In this document: one piece after another, positions 10,271-19,775 of the stretch | How the letters are laid out: each line of letters begins with the position of its first letter | Position numbering within the stretch: position 1 is the first letter of the stretch | Origin: Aquimarina amphilecti | Lineage (GTDB): Bacteria > Bacteroidota > Bacteroidia > Flavobacteriales > Flavobacteriaceae | Length of the DNA: 64,000 nucleotides | Direction: 5' to 3' | Assembly (NCBI RefSeq): GCF_900109375.1 | Contig: NZ_FOAB01000006.1 | Coordinates: 124,001-188,000, forward strand | Program-made: the position numbers and the translations under genes | Notes under the pieces: model-generated | Seen by the model: the letters and a program-made list of their open reading frames with translations, nothing else | Told to the model about the DNA's origin: nothing | The model's database searches: none

Positions 10271-10431
10271 ATAACACGAAAAAGGTCTTTGTAAGAATTT
10301 TTTTCAAACAACATAAAAATATCTTATCACTCTCTTAACAATGGAAGAAAACAGCAATATGTAACCTAAAAAAAGAGTTATGAAAACCTTTAACCTCACA
10401 TAAATTAAAATAATACACAAATCATTTAGAC

Positions 10432-12600
10432 ATGAAAAAAAACTTACGAAACTTATTGTTAATCTTTTTAGGATTACAAGGGACACAGGTCGTCGCACAA
10501 CACAATTATGGCGAAGCTTTACAAAAATCAATATTATTTTATGAATCACAACAATCAGGAGTTCTTCCAGATTGGAATAGAATTAGCTGGCGTAGTAACG
10601 CCGGTGTAAATGATGGGCAAGATGTTGGATTAGATCTAACTGGCGGATGGTTTGATGCTGGAGATCATATAAAGTTTGGTTTCCCAATGGCATTTTCCGT
10701 AACGGCATTAAATTGGGGGTTTTTAGAATATAAAGATGGTTATGATGCTGTGAATCAAACAGAACATTACAAGAGAAACATAAAATGGGTAACAGATTAT
10801 TTTATAAAATGTCACCCTTCTAAATTTGAATTTTATGCTCAAGTTTCTAAAAAGGGGCAAGATCATAATTTTTGGATGCCTGCCGAGATGATAGATGTAC
10901 ATCCGCAATATGGTCAAAGAGAATCTTATAAATTAGACGTAGATCACCCAGGAACAGAAGTAGTTTGTGAAACAGCTGCTGCTTTAGCTTCTGCCAGTAT
11001 TATATTTAAAGATAGTGACCCTACATATAGTGCTACTTTATTACAACATGCTAAAGATCTATATGAATTTGGAGAAACGTATAAAGGAAAATATACTGAA
11101 GAAGGTGGAATTCCAGCTGTTGGGACTTATTCTTCTGGAGGGTATGAAGATGAATTAAGTTGGGGTGCTTTATGGTTGTACAAAGCAACAGGAGATAATA
11201 CGTATCTTCAAAAAGCTGAAGCCGCTTATGGAGAACCAGATTATCTATGGAGTTTTGTATGGGATGATAAGCGATATGGAAATATGGTTTTATTAGCGCA
11301 GCTTACAGGAAAGCAACAATATATTGATAATACAGAAAGACATTTGCAGTTTTGGATAGACAATGGGAATGGTATAACATACTCTCCTGGAGGTCAAGCG
11401 CATCTTACGCAATGGGGATCTTTACGTCATTCTATGAATGCAGCATTAACAGCTTTAATATTTAGTGATACTGTAGATACTCCAAATAAGCAAGAATATC
11501 ACGATTTTGCTGTTGATCAAGTTAATTATGCTTTAGGAGATAACCCTAATAATCGTAGTTTAGTTACTGGTTATGGAGTAAACCCTCCTACAAAACCACA
11601 CCATAGAGGACAACATTCTAGTTGGATAAGAAGTGAAAGTATTCCAGAAGAATCAAGACATACACTTTGGGGCGCATTAATGGGAGGACCAGGAAATCCT
11701 GATGATGTTTTTGTGGAGAATAGATCAGATTTTCAAGCTAATGAAGTTGCTTGTGACTATAATGCCTGTTATCAAGGAGTTTTAGCTAGAATGGTAATGG
11801 AATTTGGAGGTACTGCATTGGATAATTTTCCGCAAGAAGAGCAAGCGAATACTGAATTTCTTAATGAAACAAAAATCAATAGTGAATCAGGCAGGTTTAC
11901 CGAATTAGCAATTTGGCTAAATAATAGGTCAGCTTGGCCTGCAAGAATTCCGGGAAGTTTAACAGCACGTTATTTTATTGATATTACCGAAGGAATTAAT
12001 GCGGGGTATACTCCGAGTGATTATGAAATTATAGCCAGAGGAAATGGTGGAGCGACTGGAGGATTACAAGCATGGGATGTAGATAATAACATATATTTTG
12101 TGGAAGTAGCAATAGATAATGATAATATGCCTTTTCCTGGTGGTCAGGGAGAACATAGAAAAGAAATTCAGGTAAGAGTTTCTGTGCCGAATAATGCTTC
12201 TGATAGTTCTTGGGATCCTACCAATGATTATTCCTATGAAGATCTGAGTAATACGCTTATTGAATCAGAGAAAGTTCCTATTTATGCTGATGGAATATTA
12301 GTTTGGGGGACTGAACCTTCAAGGTCATTATCTGTAACTGACTTTAATACTTTAGGGTTACAATTGTTCCCTAACCCAGCAAAAAATGTAGTATACATTT
12401 CTGGTGATATAACGAAGATTCAAAATTCGACTGTTGTGATCTCTGGAATAACCGGAAATATCATAAAATCTATTACAGTATCTGACGTTGCTACAGATAG
12501 GATTTCGATACCAACTTGGAATTTGTCATCTGGGATGTACTTTGTTAGTTTAACTTCTAATACTGGTGCTAAAGCGACTACCAAGTTTATGAAGAATTAA
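10432..12600 (+). CDS. GH9 cellulase (endoglucanase) with CBM3-like domain and T9SS tail
   Basis: Secreted 722-residue endo-beta-1,4-glucanase. Signal peptide 1-22 (ends VVAQ). The catalytic (alpha/alpha)6 domain spans about 24-460. GGWFDAGDHIKF carries the D75/D78 nucleophilic-water pair, KPHHRGQHSSW is the His active-site motif, and DFQANEVACDYNACYQG holds the catalytic acid glutamate. All GH9 landmarks are therefore intact. Residues about 475-620 resemble the CBM3c module that is fused to GH9 in processive endoglucanases. The sorting domain begins near 643 (LFPNPA). The next gene is separated by a strong terminator. Unlike its three upstream neighbours it lacks the Ig-CBM6-DNRLRE cassette, so it was probably assembled separately. 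It pairs functionally with the expansin at 16301-17230. Confidence 0.95.
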   Translation: MKKNLRNLLLIFLGLQGTQVVAQHNYGEALQKSILFYESQQSGVLPDWNRISWRSNAGVNDGQDVGLDLTGGWFDAGDHIKFGFPMAFSVTALNWGFLEYKDGYDAVNQTEHYKRNIKWVTDYFIKCHPSKFEFYAQVSKKGQDHNFWMPAEMIDVHPQYGQRESYKLDVDHPGTEVVCETAAALASASIIFKDSDPTYSATLLQHAKDLYEFGETYKGKYTEEGGIPAVGTYSSGGYEDELSWGALWLYKATGDNTYLQKAEAAYGEPDYLWSFVWDDKRYGNMVLLAQLTGKQQYIDNTERHLQFWIDNGNGITYSPGGQAHLTQWGSLRHSMNAALTALIFSDTVDTPNKQEYHDFAVDQVNYALGDNPNNRSLVTGYGVNPPTKPHHRGQHSSWIRSESIPEESRHTLWGALMGGPGNPDDVFVENRSDFQANEVACDYNACYQGVLARMVMEFGGTALDNFPQEEQANTEFLNETKINSESGRFTELAIWLNNRSAWPARIPGSLTARYFIDITEGINAGYTPSDYEIIARGNGGATGGLQAWDVDNNIYFVEVAIDNDNMPFPGGQGEHRKEIQVRVSVPNNASDSSWDPTNDYSYEDLSNTLIESEKVPIYADGILVWGTEPSRSLSVTDFNTLGLQLFPNPAKNVVYISGDITKIQNSTVVISGITGNIIKSITVSDVATDRISIPTWNLSSGMYFVSLTSNTGAKATTKFMKN

Positions 12601-12620
12601 TATGATCGTTTTATATCTAT

Positions 12621-12654
12621 AAAAGAAGGTGCTTATTTGTAAGCACCTTCTTTT
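12621..12654. terminator. Bidirectional hairpin terminator
   Basis: Perfect 14-bp stem (AAAAGAAGGTGCTT with AAGCACCTTCTTTT), loop ATTTGT, T-rich on the plus strand and mirrored by A residues on the other side. It ends GH9 transcription. Confidence 0.9.
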
Positions 12655-12726
12655 AATAAAGTTGTTTTAAAACAAGAAGTAATTCTGTTACTAATCTCCC
12701 TATATTTGTAGGTTCAATATGTACAG

Positions 12727-14106
12727 ATGCTTTATCAATACACAAAAGAGTTTAGTTATAATCTGAAGTTAGCAGCACCGGTCATGTTAGGTATGTTAGG
12801 ACATACTTTTGTGGGGTTAATTGATAATATAATGGTAGGGCAATTAGGTACTGCAGAATTAGCTGCAGTATCCCTTGGGAATAGTTTTATGTTTATAGCA
12901 ATGTCTTTAGGTATTGGTTTTTCTACAGCAATAACGCCGTTGGTGGCAGAAGCAGATGGAGAGCGTAATTTTAATAAAGGTAAATCTGCGTTTAAGCATG
13001 GATTATTTTTATGTACTAGTTTGGGTATAGTTCTATTTCTCGGAATACTATTAGCAAAGCCACTTATGTATCTTATGAGACAACCTGTAGAAGTGGTTGA
13101 ATTAGCTATTCCATATTTAGATTTGGTTGCGGTTTCATTAATTCCTTTAATTATTTTTCAGGCATTTAAGCAATTCTCTGATGGCTTATCAATGACAAAA
13201 TATCCAATGTATGCTACACTAGTCGCTAATATTGTGAACGTAGTGTTGAATTATTTATTGATTTTCGGAAAGTTTGGTTTTCCTCAGATGGGTATTGTTG
13301 GAGCTGCTGTAGGAACGTTGGTGTCTAGATTTGTAATGGTAATATTTTTGTGGCTTTTTCTTAAATATAAAGAAAGGTCAAAAGCATATGTGATCAATAT
13401 TAAACTCTTTTCGCTTCAGAGCGATATGTTAAAAAAAATAGTGACATTGGGTTTTCCTTCTGCGTTACAAATGTTTTTCGAAGTTGCTATTTTTACTTCA
13501 GCTATTTGGATTTCGGGTATTTTAGGTAAAAACCCACAAGCAGCTAATCAAATAGCATTGAACTTGTCAGCAATGACGTTTATGGTAGCTATGGGATTAA
13601 GTGTAGCTGCAATGGTGAGGGTGGGGAATCAAAAAGGATTACAAAAATATAAAGAGCTTAGGAGAATAGCTTTTTCTATATTCTTACTAACGTTTTTTAT
13701 TGAAATTGTATTTGCCTTATGTTTTGTCATTTTTAATAATGTTTTGCCAGAGATTTATTTAGATGTAAACGATACGGAGAATTTAGCTGATAATATAGAA
13801 GTAATTGGAATCGCTGCGAAGCTTTTAATTATAGCTGCTTTGTTTCAGATATCTGATGGAATTCAAGTAGTAGTTCTTGGAGCATTAAGAGGATTACAAG
13901 ACGTAAAAATACCTACTGTGATTACATTTTTTGCTTATTGGATTGTAGGTTTTCCTGTTAGCTATTACTTAGGTTTATATACTGAATATAAAAGTTCAGG
14001 TATTTGGATCGGTTTATTGGCGGGGTTAACAACATCAGCAATACTGCTCTATTTTAGGTTCAATTATTTAAGTAAAGATCTAATGTTAAAAAAGGGGAAT
14101 GCATAA
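12727..14106 (+). CDS. MATE family multidrug/organic cation exporter (NorM-like)
   Basis: 459-residue inner-membrane protein with about 12 hydrophobic segments, the usual MATE size. The N-terminal LAAPVMLGMLGHTFVGLIDN and MVGQLGTAELAAVSLGN segments are typical of NorM-type Na+ or H+ coupled drug antiporters, and a second related half starts near residue 235 (IVTLGFPSALQMFFEVAIF). A TATATTTG box at 12701-12708 could be its -7 element. It stands alone between two secreted-protein genes and need not be linked to glycan use. Substrate unknown. Confidence 0.9.
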   Translation: MLYQYTKEFSYNLKLAAPVMLGMLGHTFVGLIDNIMVGQLGTAELAAVSLGNSFMFIAMSLGIGFSTAITPLVAEADGERNFNKGKSAFKHGLFLCTSLGIVLFLGILLAKPLMYLMRQPVEVVELAIPYLDLVAVSLIPLIIFQAFKQFSDGLSMTKYPMYATLVANIVNVVLNYLLIFGKFGFPQMGIVGAAVGTLVSRFVMVIFLWLFLKYKERSKAYVINIKLFSLQSDMLKKIVTLGFPSALQMFFEVAIFTSAIWISGILGKNPQAANQIALNLSAMTFMVAMGLSVAAMVRVGNQKGLQKYKELRRIAFSIFLLTFFIEIVFALCFVIFNNVLPEIYLDVNDTENLADNIEVIGIAAKLLIIAALFQISDGIQVVVLGALRGLQDVKIPTVITFFAYWIVGFPVSYYLGLYTEYKSSGIWIGLLAGLTTSAILLYFRFNYLSKDLMLKKGNA

Positions 14107-14245
14107 TCTTTTTTGACTTTTACAATATAGAAAGTTTTACATCGTTTCTTTTTTTGGACTAGTTTTTGTTACTTGTCAAAGTATATTTTATATTAAGAAA
14201 TATTTAACTATATTTCGATTATATCTAAACCTGAAAAGAAAAGAG

Positions 14246-15316
14246 ATGAATAGCCCAAAATCTAACCTTTACCTTTTACTTATTGTGATTTTTAGTGTTT
14301 GTTGTAGCAGCTCTATTAATGCGCAAAATTTAATTCCCAACCCAAGTTTTGAAGATACGAATGCAGCTGTTAAAAAGTTGAAGCATGAGATGCGAAACTT
14401 TGGTGTCATTTCACACTGGAAATCTTTAACCAATACACCTGATGCACACCATCCGGCAGTTAGCGAAGTAAAGTTTGATCATAAAGCACCAGGGTTTTTA
14501 AAACAGTTTGGTCCTCAGGCGCCTAGAACAGGTGAGTCAAAAGTAGGATTATATGTTACAGGTAATAACACAAAAGAGTCTATTGTTACCAAGTTGGTTA
14601 GCCCCTTAAAAGCAGGTAAGTATTATTATTTTCATATGTATGTATCCCTTGGTGAAGGAAGGGTAAGTAATTCCTGTACTTCATCGATTGGTTCTTATTT
14701 TACAGCAAGAGTTCCTAGAATTACAGAAACATCAACTTATAAATTGCACATTGAATCTTCAGAGATGATTTGTGATACGAAGGAATGGACTAAGGTCTGT
14801 GGAGTTTACAAAGCAAAAGGAACTGAAAAATATATCTCTTTAGGTTATTTTTCAGATACTCCTAATGGAAAATCATTAAAAGGAGGATCTTTTAGTGATG
14901 CATATTATTATATCGATGATGTAGAACTAAGAGAAATGCAAGATGTGCAAGGTGTAGCTGTGGATAATATTTGTAATATGGCACTTGATTTTTCTGATAT
15001 AGAATACCTGATTGGAGAAAGTGAAGTCTATGAAGAGATTAAAGAAGCACTTGATTCTTATTTACAGTATCTTAAAGTATTTAAGTTTGATAGTATTAAA
15101 ATAGTTGGTCACGCGAATGATTCTGAAATTCAGTTTGAGAATGAAATTCTTTCATCTGCAAGAGCTGGATTCGTTAAGGATTATTTAATAGAAAATGGAA
15201 TCGACGAAACCTTGATAGAGTATGTTGGTGTTAGTAATACAGAACCAAAAGAAGGAGAAGGTATAGATAACTTAGAATTAGGGTCTAATGCTAGAGTTCA
15301 AATTATTATTGAATAA
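14246..15316 (+). CDS. OmpA-family protein with N-terminal beta-sandwich domain
   Basis: 356 residues, exported. The signal peptide ends about 26 (SSINAQ); a Cys pair in its hydrophobic core (CCSSS) leaves a lipoprotein reading possible. LIPNPSFED at about 29-37 opens a galactose-binding-like beta-sandwich that runs to about 230 and ends with a DDVEL strand typical of CBM-like domains. Residues about 245-356 are an OmpA C-terminal domain that normally binds peptidoglycan: KIVGHAND, then SSARAGFVKDYLIENGID and a closing NARVQIIIE. Probably an outer-membrane or periplasmic anchor with a ligand-binding head. It may contribute to surface binding near the secreted glycanases, but that is inference. 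Confidence 0.8.
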   Translation: MNSPKSNLYLLLIVIFSVCCSSSINAQNLIPNPSFEDTNAAVKKLKHEMRNFGVISHWKSLTNTPDAHHPAVSEVKFDHKAPGFLKQFGPQAPRTGESKVGLYVTGNNTKESIVTKLVSPLKAGKYYYFHMYVSLGEGRVSNSCTSSIGSYFTARVPRITETSTYKLHIESSEMICDTKEWTKVCGVYKAKGTEKYISLGYFSDTPNGKSLKGGSFSDAYYYIDDVELREMQDVQGVAVDNICNMALDFSDIEYLIGESEVYEEIKEALDSYLQYLKVFKFDSIKIVGHANDSEIQFENEILSSARAGFVKDYLIENGIDETLIEYVGVSNTEPKEGEGIDNLELGSNARVQIIIE

Positions 15317-15343
15317 GATCTAAAAAATATAATAACAAATAAG

Positions 15344-15376
15344 AAGAGGTAAGTTTTAAAATAAAATTTACCTCTT
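15344..15376 (+). terminator. Hairpin terminator after the OmpA-like gene
   Basis: 9-bp stem AAGAGGTAA / TTACCTCTT with a 15-base AT-rich loop, followed by TTTGTTTTTG. Confidence 0.75.
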
Positions 15377-15382
15377 TTTGTT

Positions 15383-15415
15383 TTTGCTACTTTGGGTTTA
15401 AACTTCGTAGCTTTG
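15383..15415 (+). promoter_or_regulatory. Bacteroidota-type promoter for the 15435 gene
   Basis: TTTG at 15383-15386, 21 bases, then TAGCTTTG at 15408-15415. This matches the flavobacterial -33/-7 pattern (TTG then TAnnTTTG). The start codon is 20 bp further on. Confidence 0.7.
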
Positions 15416-15434
15416 CTTAACATAATTTATATAT

Positions 15435-15662
15435 ATGAGTTTTCCAAAATTCTTATTAGGTGATAATACAGATTATCCAAATGCCATCTTCGTAGTCCAT
15501 ATGGAATTTCCAAGGTTCGTAATTAATTTAGAAAATGATGAGGTGGAATGGTTCGAAGAGTTTGATAAGAGCGATGAAAAAGAATTAGAAAGTGAGGCGG
15601 AGAACTTATTTCAGGCCGCAAATGATTTTTATGATCGAGAGATCGAACGCTATGAAGACTAA
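15435..15662 (+). CDS. Small acidic conserved protein of unknown function
   Basis: 75 residues, no signal peptide or membrane segment. The N-terminal half is mixed beta-like (AIFVVHMEFPRFVINLENDEVEWF) and the rest is very acidic and helical (EELESEAENLF type pattern), ending ERYED. It has a clear promoter of its own and a start 20 bp after the -7 box. I recognise the type as a short protein common in Flavobacteriaceae but know no function. It is followed 46 bp later by the PAP2 gene on the same strand and may be cotranscribed with it. Confidence 0.7.
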   Translation: MSFPKFLLGDNTDYPNAIFVVHMEFPRFVINLENDEVEWFEEFDKSDEKELESEAENLFQAANDFYDREIERYED

Positions 15663-15708
15663 TTCATATTCTTTTAATTAAAAATAGAATTATAAACTAC
15701 TTGTAATT

Positions 15709-16278
15709 ATGGAAGAACTTATACAATTAGATAAAGATTTGTTTTTATATCTTAACAATTTGGGAACGCCTTTATGGGATGGGTTTTGGTTATTTATGAC
15801 CGAAAAATTATATCAAATTCCCTTGTATGTACTTCTGTTATACTTTTTTTATAAATATTTTGGAATAAAAGGTACTATTATAACACTTGTTATAGTAGCT
15901 GCTTTAATTACAGCATCTGATCAGTTATCCAATTTATTTAAAAATGTGTTATTTATGAGACCAAGACCTTGTAGGGCAGAAGGTGTAGAAGAATTTACTA
16001 GATTTATAGCTGAACGATGTGGGCGCCATGGATATTTTTCGGCTCACGCAGCAAGTTCTATGGCATTAGCTTTTTTTACTGGATTGGCTTTGCAAAAAAG
16101 ACTAAAGTATATTTTTCCATTTATGGTCGTTTGGTCAATAGTAGTAAGTTATAGTAGAATTTATGTAGGTGTCCATTATCCTGGAGATATCATTACAGGT
16201 ATGGCAATCGGAATTCTTCTAGGTGTAGGAGCGTATAAATTGCTTATGTTTTTGATGAAGAAATATGTAACATCATAA
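15709..16278 (+). CDS. PAP2-family membrane phosphatase
   Basis: 189-residue inner-membrane protein with about five hydrophobic helices. The three PAP2 motifs are present: KNVLFMRPRP (K78, R84, P85), SAHAASS (S111, H113; the usual PSGH is SAHA here) and SRIYVGVHYPGD (R150, H156, D160). The size fits undecaprenyl-pyrophosphate phosphatase or lipid-phosphate phosphatase homologues. Substrate cannot be fixed from sequence; recycling of the C55 lipid carrier is the common role of short versions in this phylum. It converges with the expansin gene with 22 bp between. Confidence 0.9.
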   Translation: MEELIQLDKDLFLYLNNLGTPLWDGFWLFMTEKLYQIPLYVLLLYFFYKYFGIKGTIITLVIVAALITASDQLSNLFKNVLFMRPRPCRAEGVEEFTRFIAERCGRHGYFSAHAASSMALAFFTGLALQKRLKYIFPFMVVWSIVVSYSRIYVGVHYPGDIITGMAIGILLGVGAYKLLMFLMKKYVTS

Positions 16279-16300
16279 GATCTAGTAATTAAGTTTTTTA

Positions 16301-17230
16301 TTATTGCTTAACTACTTTCATCGTCTTTTTATCTTTTAACAAAAGATAATATATACCATTACTATAAGATGACATATTTATTTCTTTAGAGGATCCTTGA
16401 TCTAATGTCTTTCCAGAGCTGTTTACCAATTTCCATTTATTAGCATTTTGTGTGAGATGTATAATGCTTGATGTAGGGTTAGGGTATAGTATTGTTTTCG
16501 GGTTAATTTCTATTTCTGTTACAGAAAGTTGTTGATTGCACTCTTCTGGAGTAGAAAATTGAAGTCCAGTATCAAAATCTTCGTTTAGGTTCAACACAAT
16601 ATTTTCAAAAATAAGCACTTCTCCCAAAATTGAAGTTACTCTTAGATTCATTGGTGATGGAATTCCAGAGGTTTCTATAAAAAAATTAAATAGTTCTCTA
16701 TTTGTGTTTTTCCAGGTATTGTCTGGTAATTGATATTCCATTTTAGAGATTGCATGGTTGATATTCCTAAATTGTATGGCTGTCCAGAATTCACTAGAAC
16801 CTTCTTTGAAATTAATTTTAATAGTTTCGTTGGCGAGTATTGTTTCGCAGGGTACAAACTTCCACGATATAGGTACTCTTCCATCAACAACATCCGCAAT
16901 CATTTCAAATGCCTCGATTGTCATATCTACATCACCAGAAGCACATTCAGGACAACGATCTACTACATTGACAATAACACTTCCTTTTGCTCCAGTTACT
17001 TCGATACAAGCTCCACAGCTATCGCTGCCATCGTAATCAAAATTGTTTAAGGCACAATGTAGATAATCTCCAACCGCCACTGGTAAAGAACAATTGCCAA
17101 AAGTACCTCCTGCTACACCATCATAAAATGTACCCTCACCAGTATGTACAGTATTATTGCATTCCTGAGTATAAATTTTTGCCACTGAGATGACTACTAA
17201 AAAATAGAAAATGTATATATGTGATTTCAT
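16301..17230 (-). CDS. Bacterial expansin (DPBB + CBM63) with T9SS sorting domain
   Basis: 309 residues, secreted. Signal peptide 1-22. Domain 1 (about 25-128) is a six-stranded double-psi beta-barrel with the expansin landmarks GTFYDG (T34) and GDVDMT, where D102 is the counterpart of the essential Asp of Bacillus EXLX1. Domain 2 (about 133-225) is a CBM63: FKEGSSEFWTAIQFRN aligns with the cellulose-binding face, with F148/W149 and F181 in the aromatic positions. A sorting domain follows from about 240 (LYPNPTSS) to KVVKQ. Expansins loosen cellulose networks without hydrolysis. The usual bacterial protein is only two domains, so the T9SS tail is a lineage-specific addition that would release it or anchor it at the surface. 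It lies 3 bp from the PBP gene on the same strand, and is a natural partner for the GH9 cellulase. Confidence 0.92.
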   Translation of the reverse strand: MKSHIYIFYFLVVISVAKIYTQECNNTVHTGEGTFYDGVAGGTFGNCSLPVAVGDYLHCALNNFDYDGSDSCGACIEVTGAKGSVIVNVVDRCPECASGDVDMTIEAFEMIADVVDGRVPISWKFVPCETILANETIKINFKEGSSEFWTAIQFRNINHAISKMEYQLPDNTWKNTNRELFNFFIETSGIPSPMNLRVTSILGEVLIFENIVLNLNEDFDTGLQFSTPEECNQQLSVTEIEINPKTILYPNPTSSIIHLTQNANKWKLVNSSGKTLDQGSSKEINMSSYSNGIYYLLLKDKKTMKVVKQ

Positions 17231-17232
17231 TT

Positions 17233-19476
17233 TTATTTCTTTTTAAATTTCTTCTTTTTTTTCTTTTTACTAAAAAGTCTTTTTAAGAAATTATCTCTTT
17301 TTTCTGGTTTACAATCCAGGTCATCCAATACTCGATCCGGAGTTTTTTCAAAACTACTTTTGGTTATAGGGTCGAAAACAGGATTCTCATTCATTTTTTG
17401 ATAAAGCTTTCCGAAGATTGGTAGTGCAGAATTGGCACCTTGTCCCTGTTTGGTAGTTTTAAATCCAATATTATAATTATCATTTCCAACCCAGGTTACC
17501 GTAACAAGTTTTGGTGTAACCCCAACAAACCAACCATCTTTATTGTCTTGAGTAGTTCCTGTTTTTCCAGCTATTTCATTTTTTAATCCATATGTATTCC
17601 TCAATCTAGTAGCTGTGCCCTTATTTACTGTAGATTTCATCATTTCTAACATCACTTGTCTTGTGTAATCGCTAAAGGCAACTTCGTTAGGTGTTTTAGG
17701 TTGAAAAGAAGCAATCAGATTACCTCGCTTATCTTCGATTTTTGTAATATAGAAAGGTTGGACTCCTTTAGAGTTATTGACATAACTTGCATAAGCACCT
17801 GCTAGTTCTTTAATTTTGATTCCAGCTGTTCCCAATGCAATAGATGGTTGTTCTGGCAATTCTTCATTTACTCCCATCTTTTTGATTTGATCAAGTACAT
17901 TAGTAATTCCTACTTCGCCCATTACTTTCACAGCAATCGTATTTACAGAATTACTCAAGGCAGTTTCTAAATTGTAATTTAAATAAGGATCTTGTTCTGT
18001 AGAAGAGTTTTTAGGAGTCCAATCTTTTAAATTAGTATAAGTTACTTCTTTTAAAGGGAAGTAGGTACAGGGTTTCATACCATTTTCGATGGCTGCAGTA
18101 TATACAAAAGGTTTGAACGTAGAACCTACTTGTCTTTTGCTTTGTGATACGTGATCATATTTAAAATATCTATAGTCGATACCACCTAGATAAGCTCTAA
18201 CAGCGCCGTCATTAGGGTCAATTGCAATCATTCCAGCGTTTAGAAATTTGAGATAGTGCTGAACACTATCTTTTTTAGAAACTTTTTTAGTTATGTTACC
18301 TTTCCATTCAAAAAGCTCCATTTCTTGTTTTACTGATAAAGAGTCATTAATCTGGTTTTCGCTAAGACCTTGTTCTTGATATTTTCTATAAATAGGGAGT
18401 TGTTTTAAAGCATTATCCAGAAGGTTTGAGTTTTCATTCCAAGGAGCTTTTTTACCATATTCTTTTTCATATATACTTTGTAGATTTTGCAGATGTTCTT
18501 TCATTGCTTTTTCTGCCAATGATTGCATTTCATAATCTAGGGTAGTATGTATTATCAATCCATCCTTATAAATATCATAGGAACTACTATCTGCTTTTTT
18601 GTGTTTTTTTAGAATTTTATTGAGTTCTTTTTTTACTTCTTCTCTAAAATAAGGAGCTAACCCTAGATCATGATTGAAGTATTGATAGTCTAGTACAATA
18701 TTTTGATTCATCACCGGATCTGCAATGTTTTGAGTGATGTACTTGTATTTCACCATCTGTCGCAAAACAACATCACGCCTTAATTGACTGCGTTCGGGAA
18801 AGAGCCTAGGGTTATAGCTATGATTAGCCTTTAGGCTACCAATTAATGTACTAGCTTCTGATAAAGTAAGTTCTTTGGTAGATTTGTTAAAGAATTTTTG
18901 AGCAGCACTCTCAATGCCATAAGTATTATCGGGAAAAGGAACAGTATTAAAGTATTGAGTTAGAATATCTTCTTTAGTATATATATCCTCAATACGTTTG
19001 GCGACAATAGATTCTTTTAGTTTATTCACTAGAATACTAAAAACTCCATAATCATTTCTACCAAAAATATTTTTAACTAATTGTAAAGTAATCGTACTCC
19101 CTCCTCCAGAGGATCTATCACTTAGTAAGATGGTTTTAAAAAAAACTCTAAGTAAACTCACATTGTCAACACCATTATGTTCGTAGAAGCGAATATCTTC
19201 TGTAGCAATTAGTGCATTTATTAGATGATTGGGTAGATCTTCAAAGGTAATTGGTTGCCTATCATATATAAAGTATTTTCCAATGAGTCGCCCATCTTTG
19301 TCTAATACTTGAGTAGCTTCTGCCTGTTTTAACGAACGTAATTCATCTTTATCTGGAATCTTTCCCCAAAAACCACAATAAACACTTCCATAGAAAATAA
19401 TGAAGATGAAAAAGAACCCTCCTAAAGTTATTAATGGCCACTTAATCCATTTTTTTTGAAATAGTATTCGTATCAT
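17233..19476 (-). CDS. Class A penicillin-binding protein (PBP1A-type transglycosylase/transpeptidase)
   Basis: 747 residues: a short cytoplasmic start, one TM helix at about 14-34, then periplasmic GT51 glycosyltransferase (ATEDIRFYEHNGVD with the catalytic Glu; GGSTITLQLVKNIFGR) and a transpeptidase domain. The penicillin-binding motifs are QVGSTFKPF (SxxK), SNSVNT (SxN) and KTGTTQ (KTG). It polymerises and crosslinks peptidoglycan. The C-terminus is an unusual lysine run (FSKKKKKKKKFKKK-like), probably contacting anionic wall or lipid. No gene precedes it on this strand; the 299 bp up to the divergent 19776 gene should contain both promoters. Confidence 0.95.
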   Translation of the reverse strand: MIRILFQKKWIKWPLITLGGFFFIFIIFYGSVYCGFWGKIPDKDELRSLKQAEATQVLDKDGRLIGKYFIYDRQPITFEDLPNHLINALIATEDIRFYEHNGVDNVSLLRVFFKTILLSDRSSGGGSTITLQLVKNIFGRNDYGVFSILVNKLKESIVAKRIEDIYTKEDILTQYFNTVPFPDNTYGIESAAQKFFNKSTKELTLSEASTLIGSLKANHSYNPRLFPERSQLRRDVVLRQMVKYKYITQNIADPVMNQNIVLDYQYFNHDLGLAPYFREEVKKELNKILKKHKKADSSSYDIYKDGLIIHTTLDYEMQSLAEKAMKEHLQNLQSIYEKEYGKKAPWNENSNLLDNALKQLPIYRKYQEQGLSENQINDSLSVKQEMELFEWKGNITKKVSKKDSVQHYLKFLNAGMIAIDPNDGAVRAYLGGIDYRYFKYDHVSQSKRQVGSTFKPFVYTAAIENGMKPCTYFPLKEVTYTNLKDWTPKNSSTEQDPYLNYNLETALSNSVNTIAVKVMGEVGITNVLDQIKKMGVNEELPEQPSIALGTAGIKIKELAGAYASYVNNSKGVQPFYITKIEDKRGNLIASFQPKTPNEVAFSDYTRQVMLEMMKSTVNKGTATRLRNTYGLKNEIAGKTGTTQDNKDGWFVGVTPKLVTVTWVGNDNYNIGFKTTKQGQGANSALPIFGKLYQKMNENPVFDPITKSSFEKTPDRVLDDLDCKPEKRDNFLKRLFSKKKKKKKFKKK

Positions 19477-19775
19477 AGATCTGACTACTCTTAACGTTAA
19501 AAATGTAATATTATTGAAAAGTACTTCTCTTTACATTATTACTAAAATTAATTTCAGGGAAACACTTACTTTTTTTGAAGGTTAATTATCAAGTTTTTAG
19601 AGTTTTTTATTTTAAATTGTAGTAATGAATACTGCGTCATAAGTACCAGAAGAAAATTATTTGAAGCATCTAAGAAAATAAGGCTTCGAAATGGGTTGTA
19701 TGTAAACATATAACATAGAATAACATTCTTTTATTTACTATTTATTAGTAAAGTAACCAACTAATCCTGCGCATT

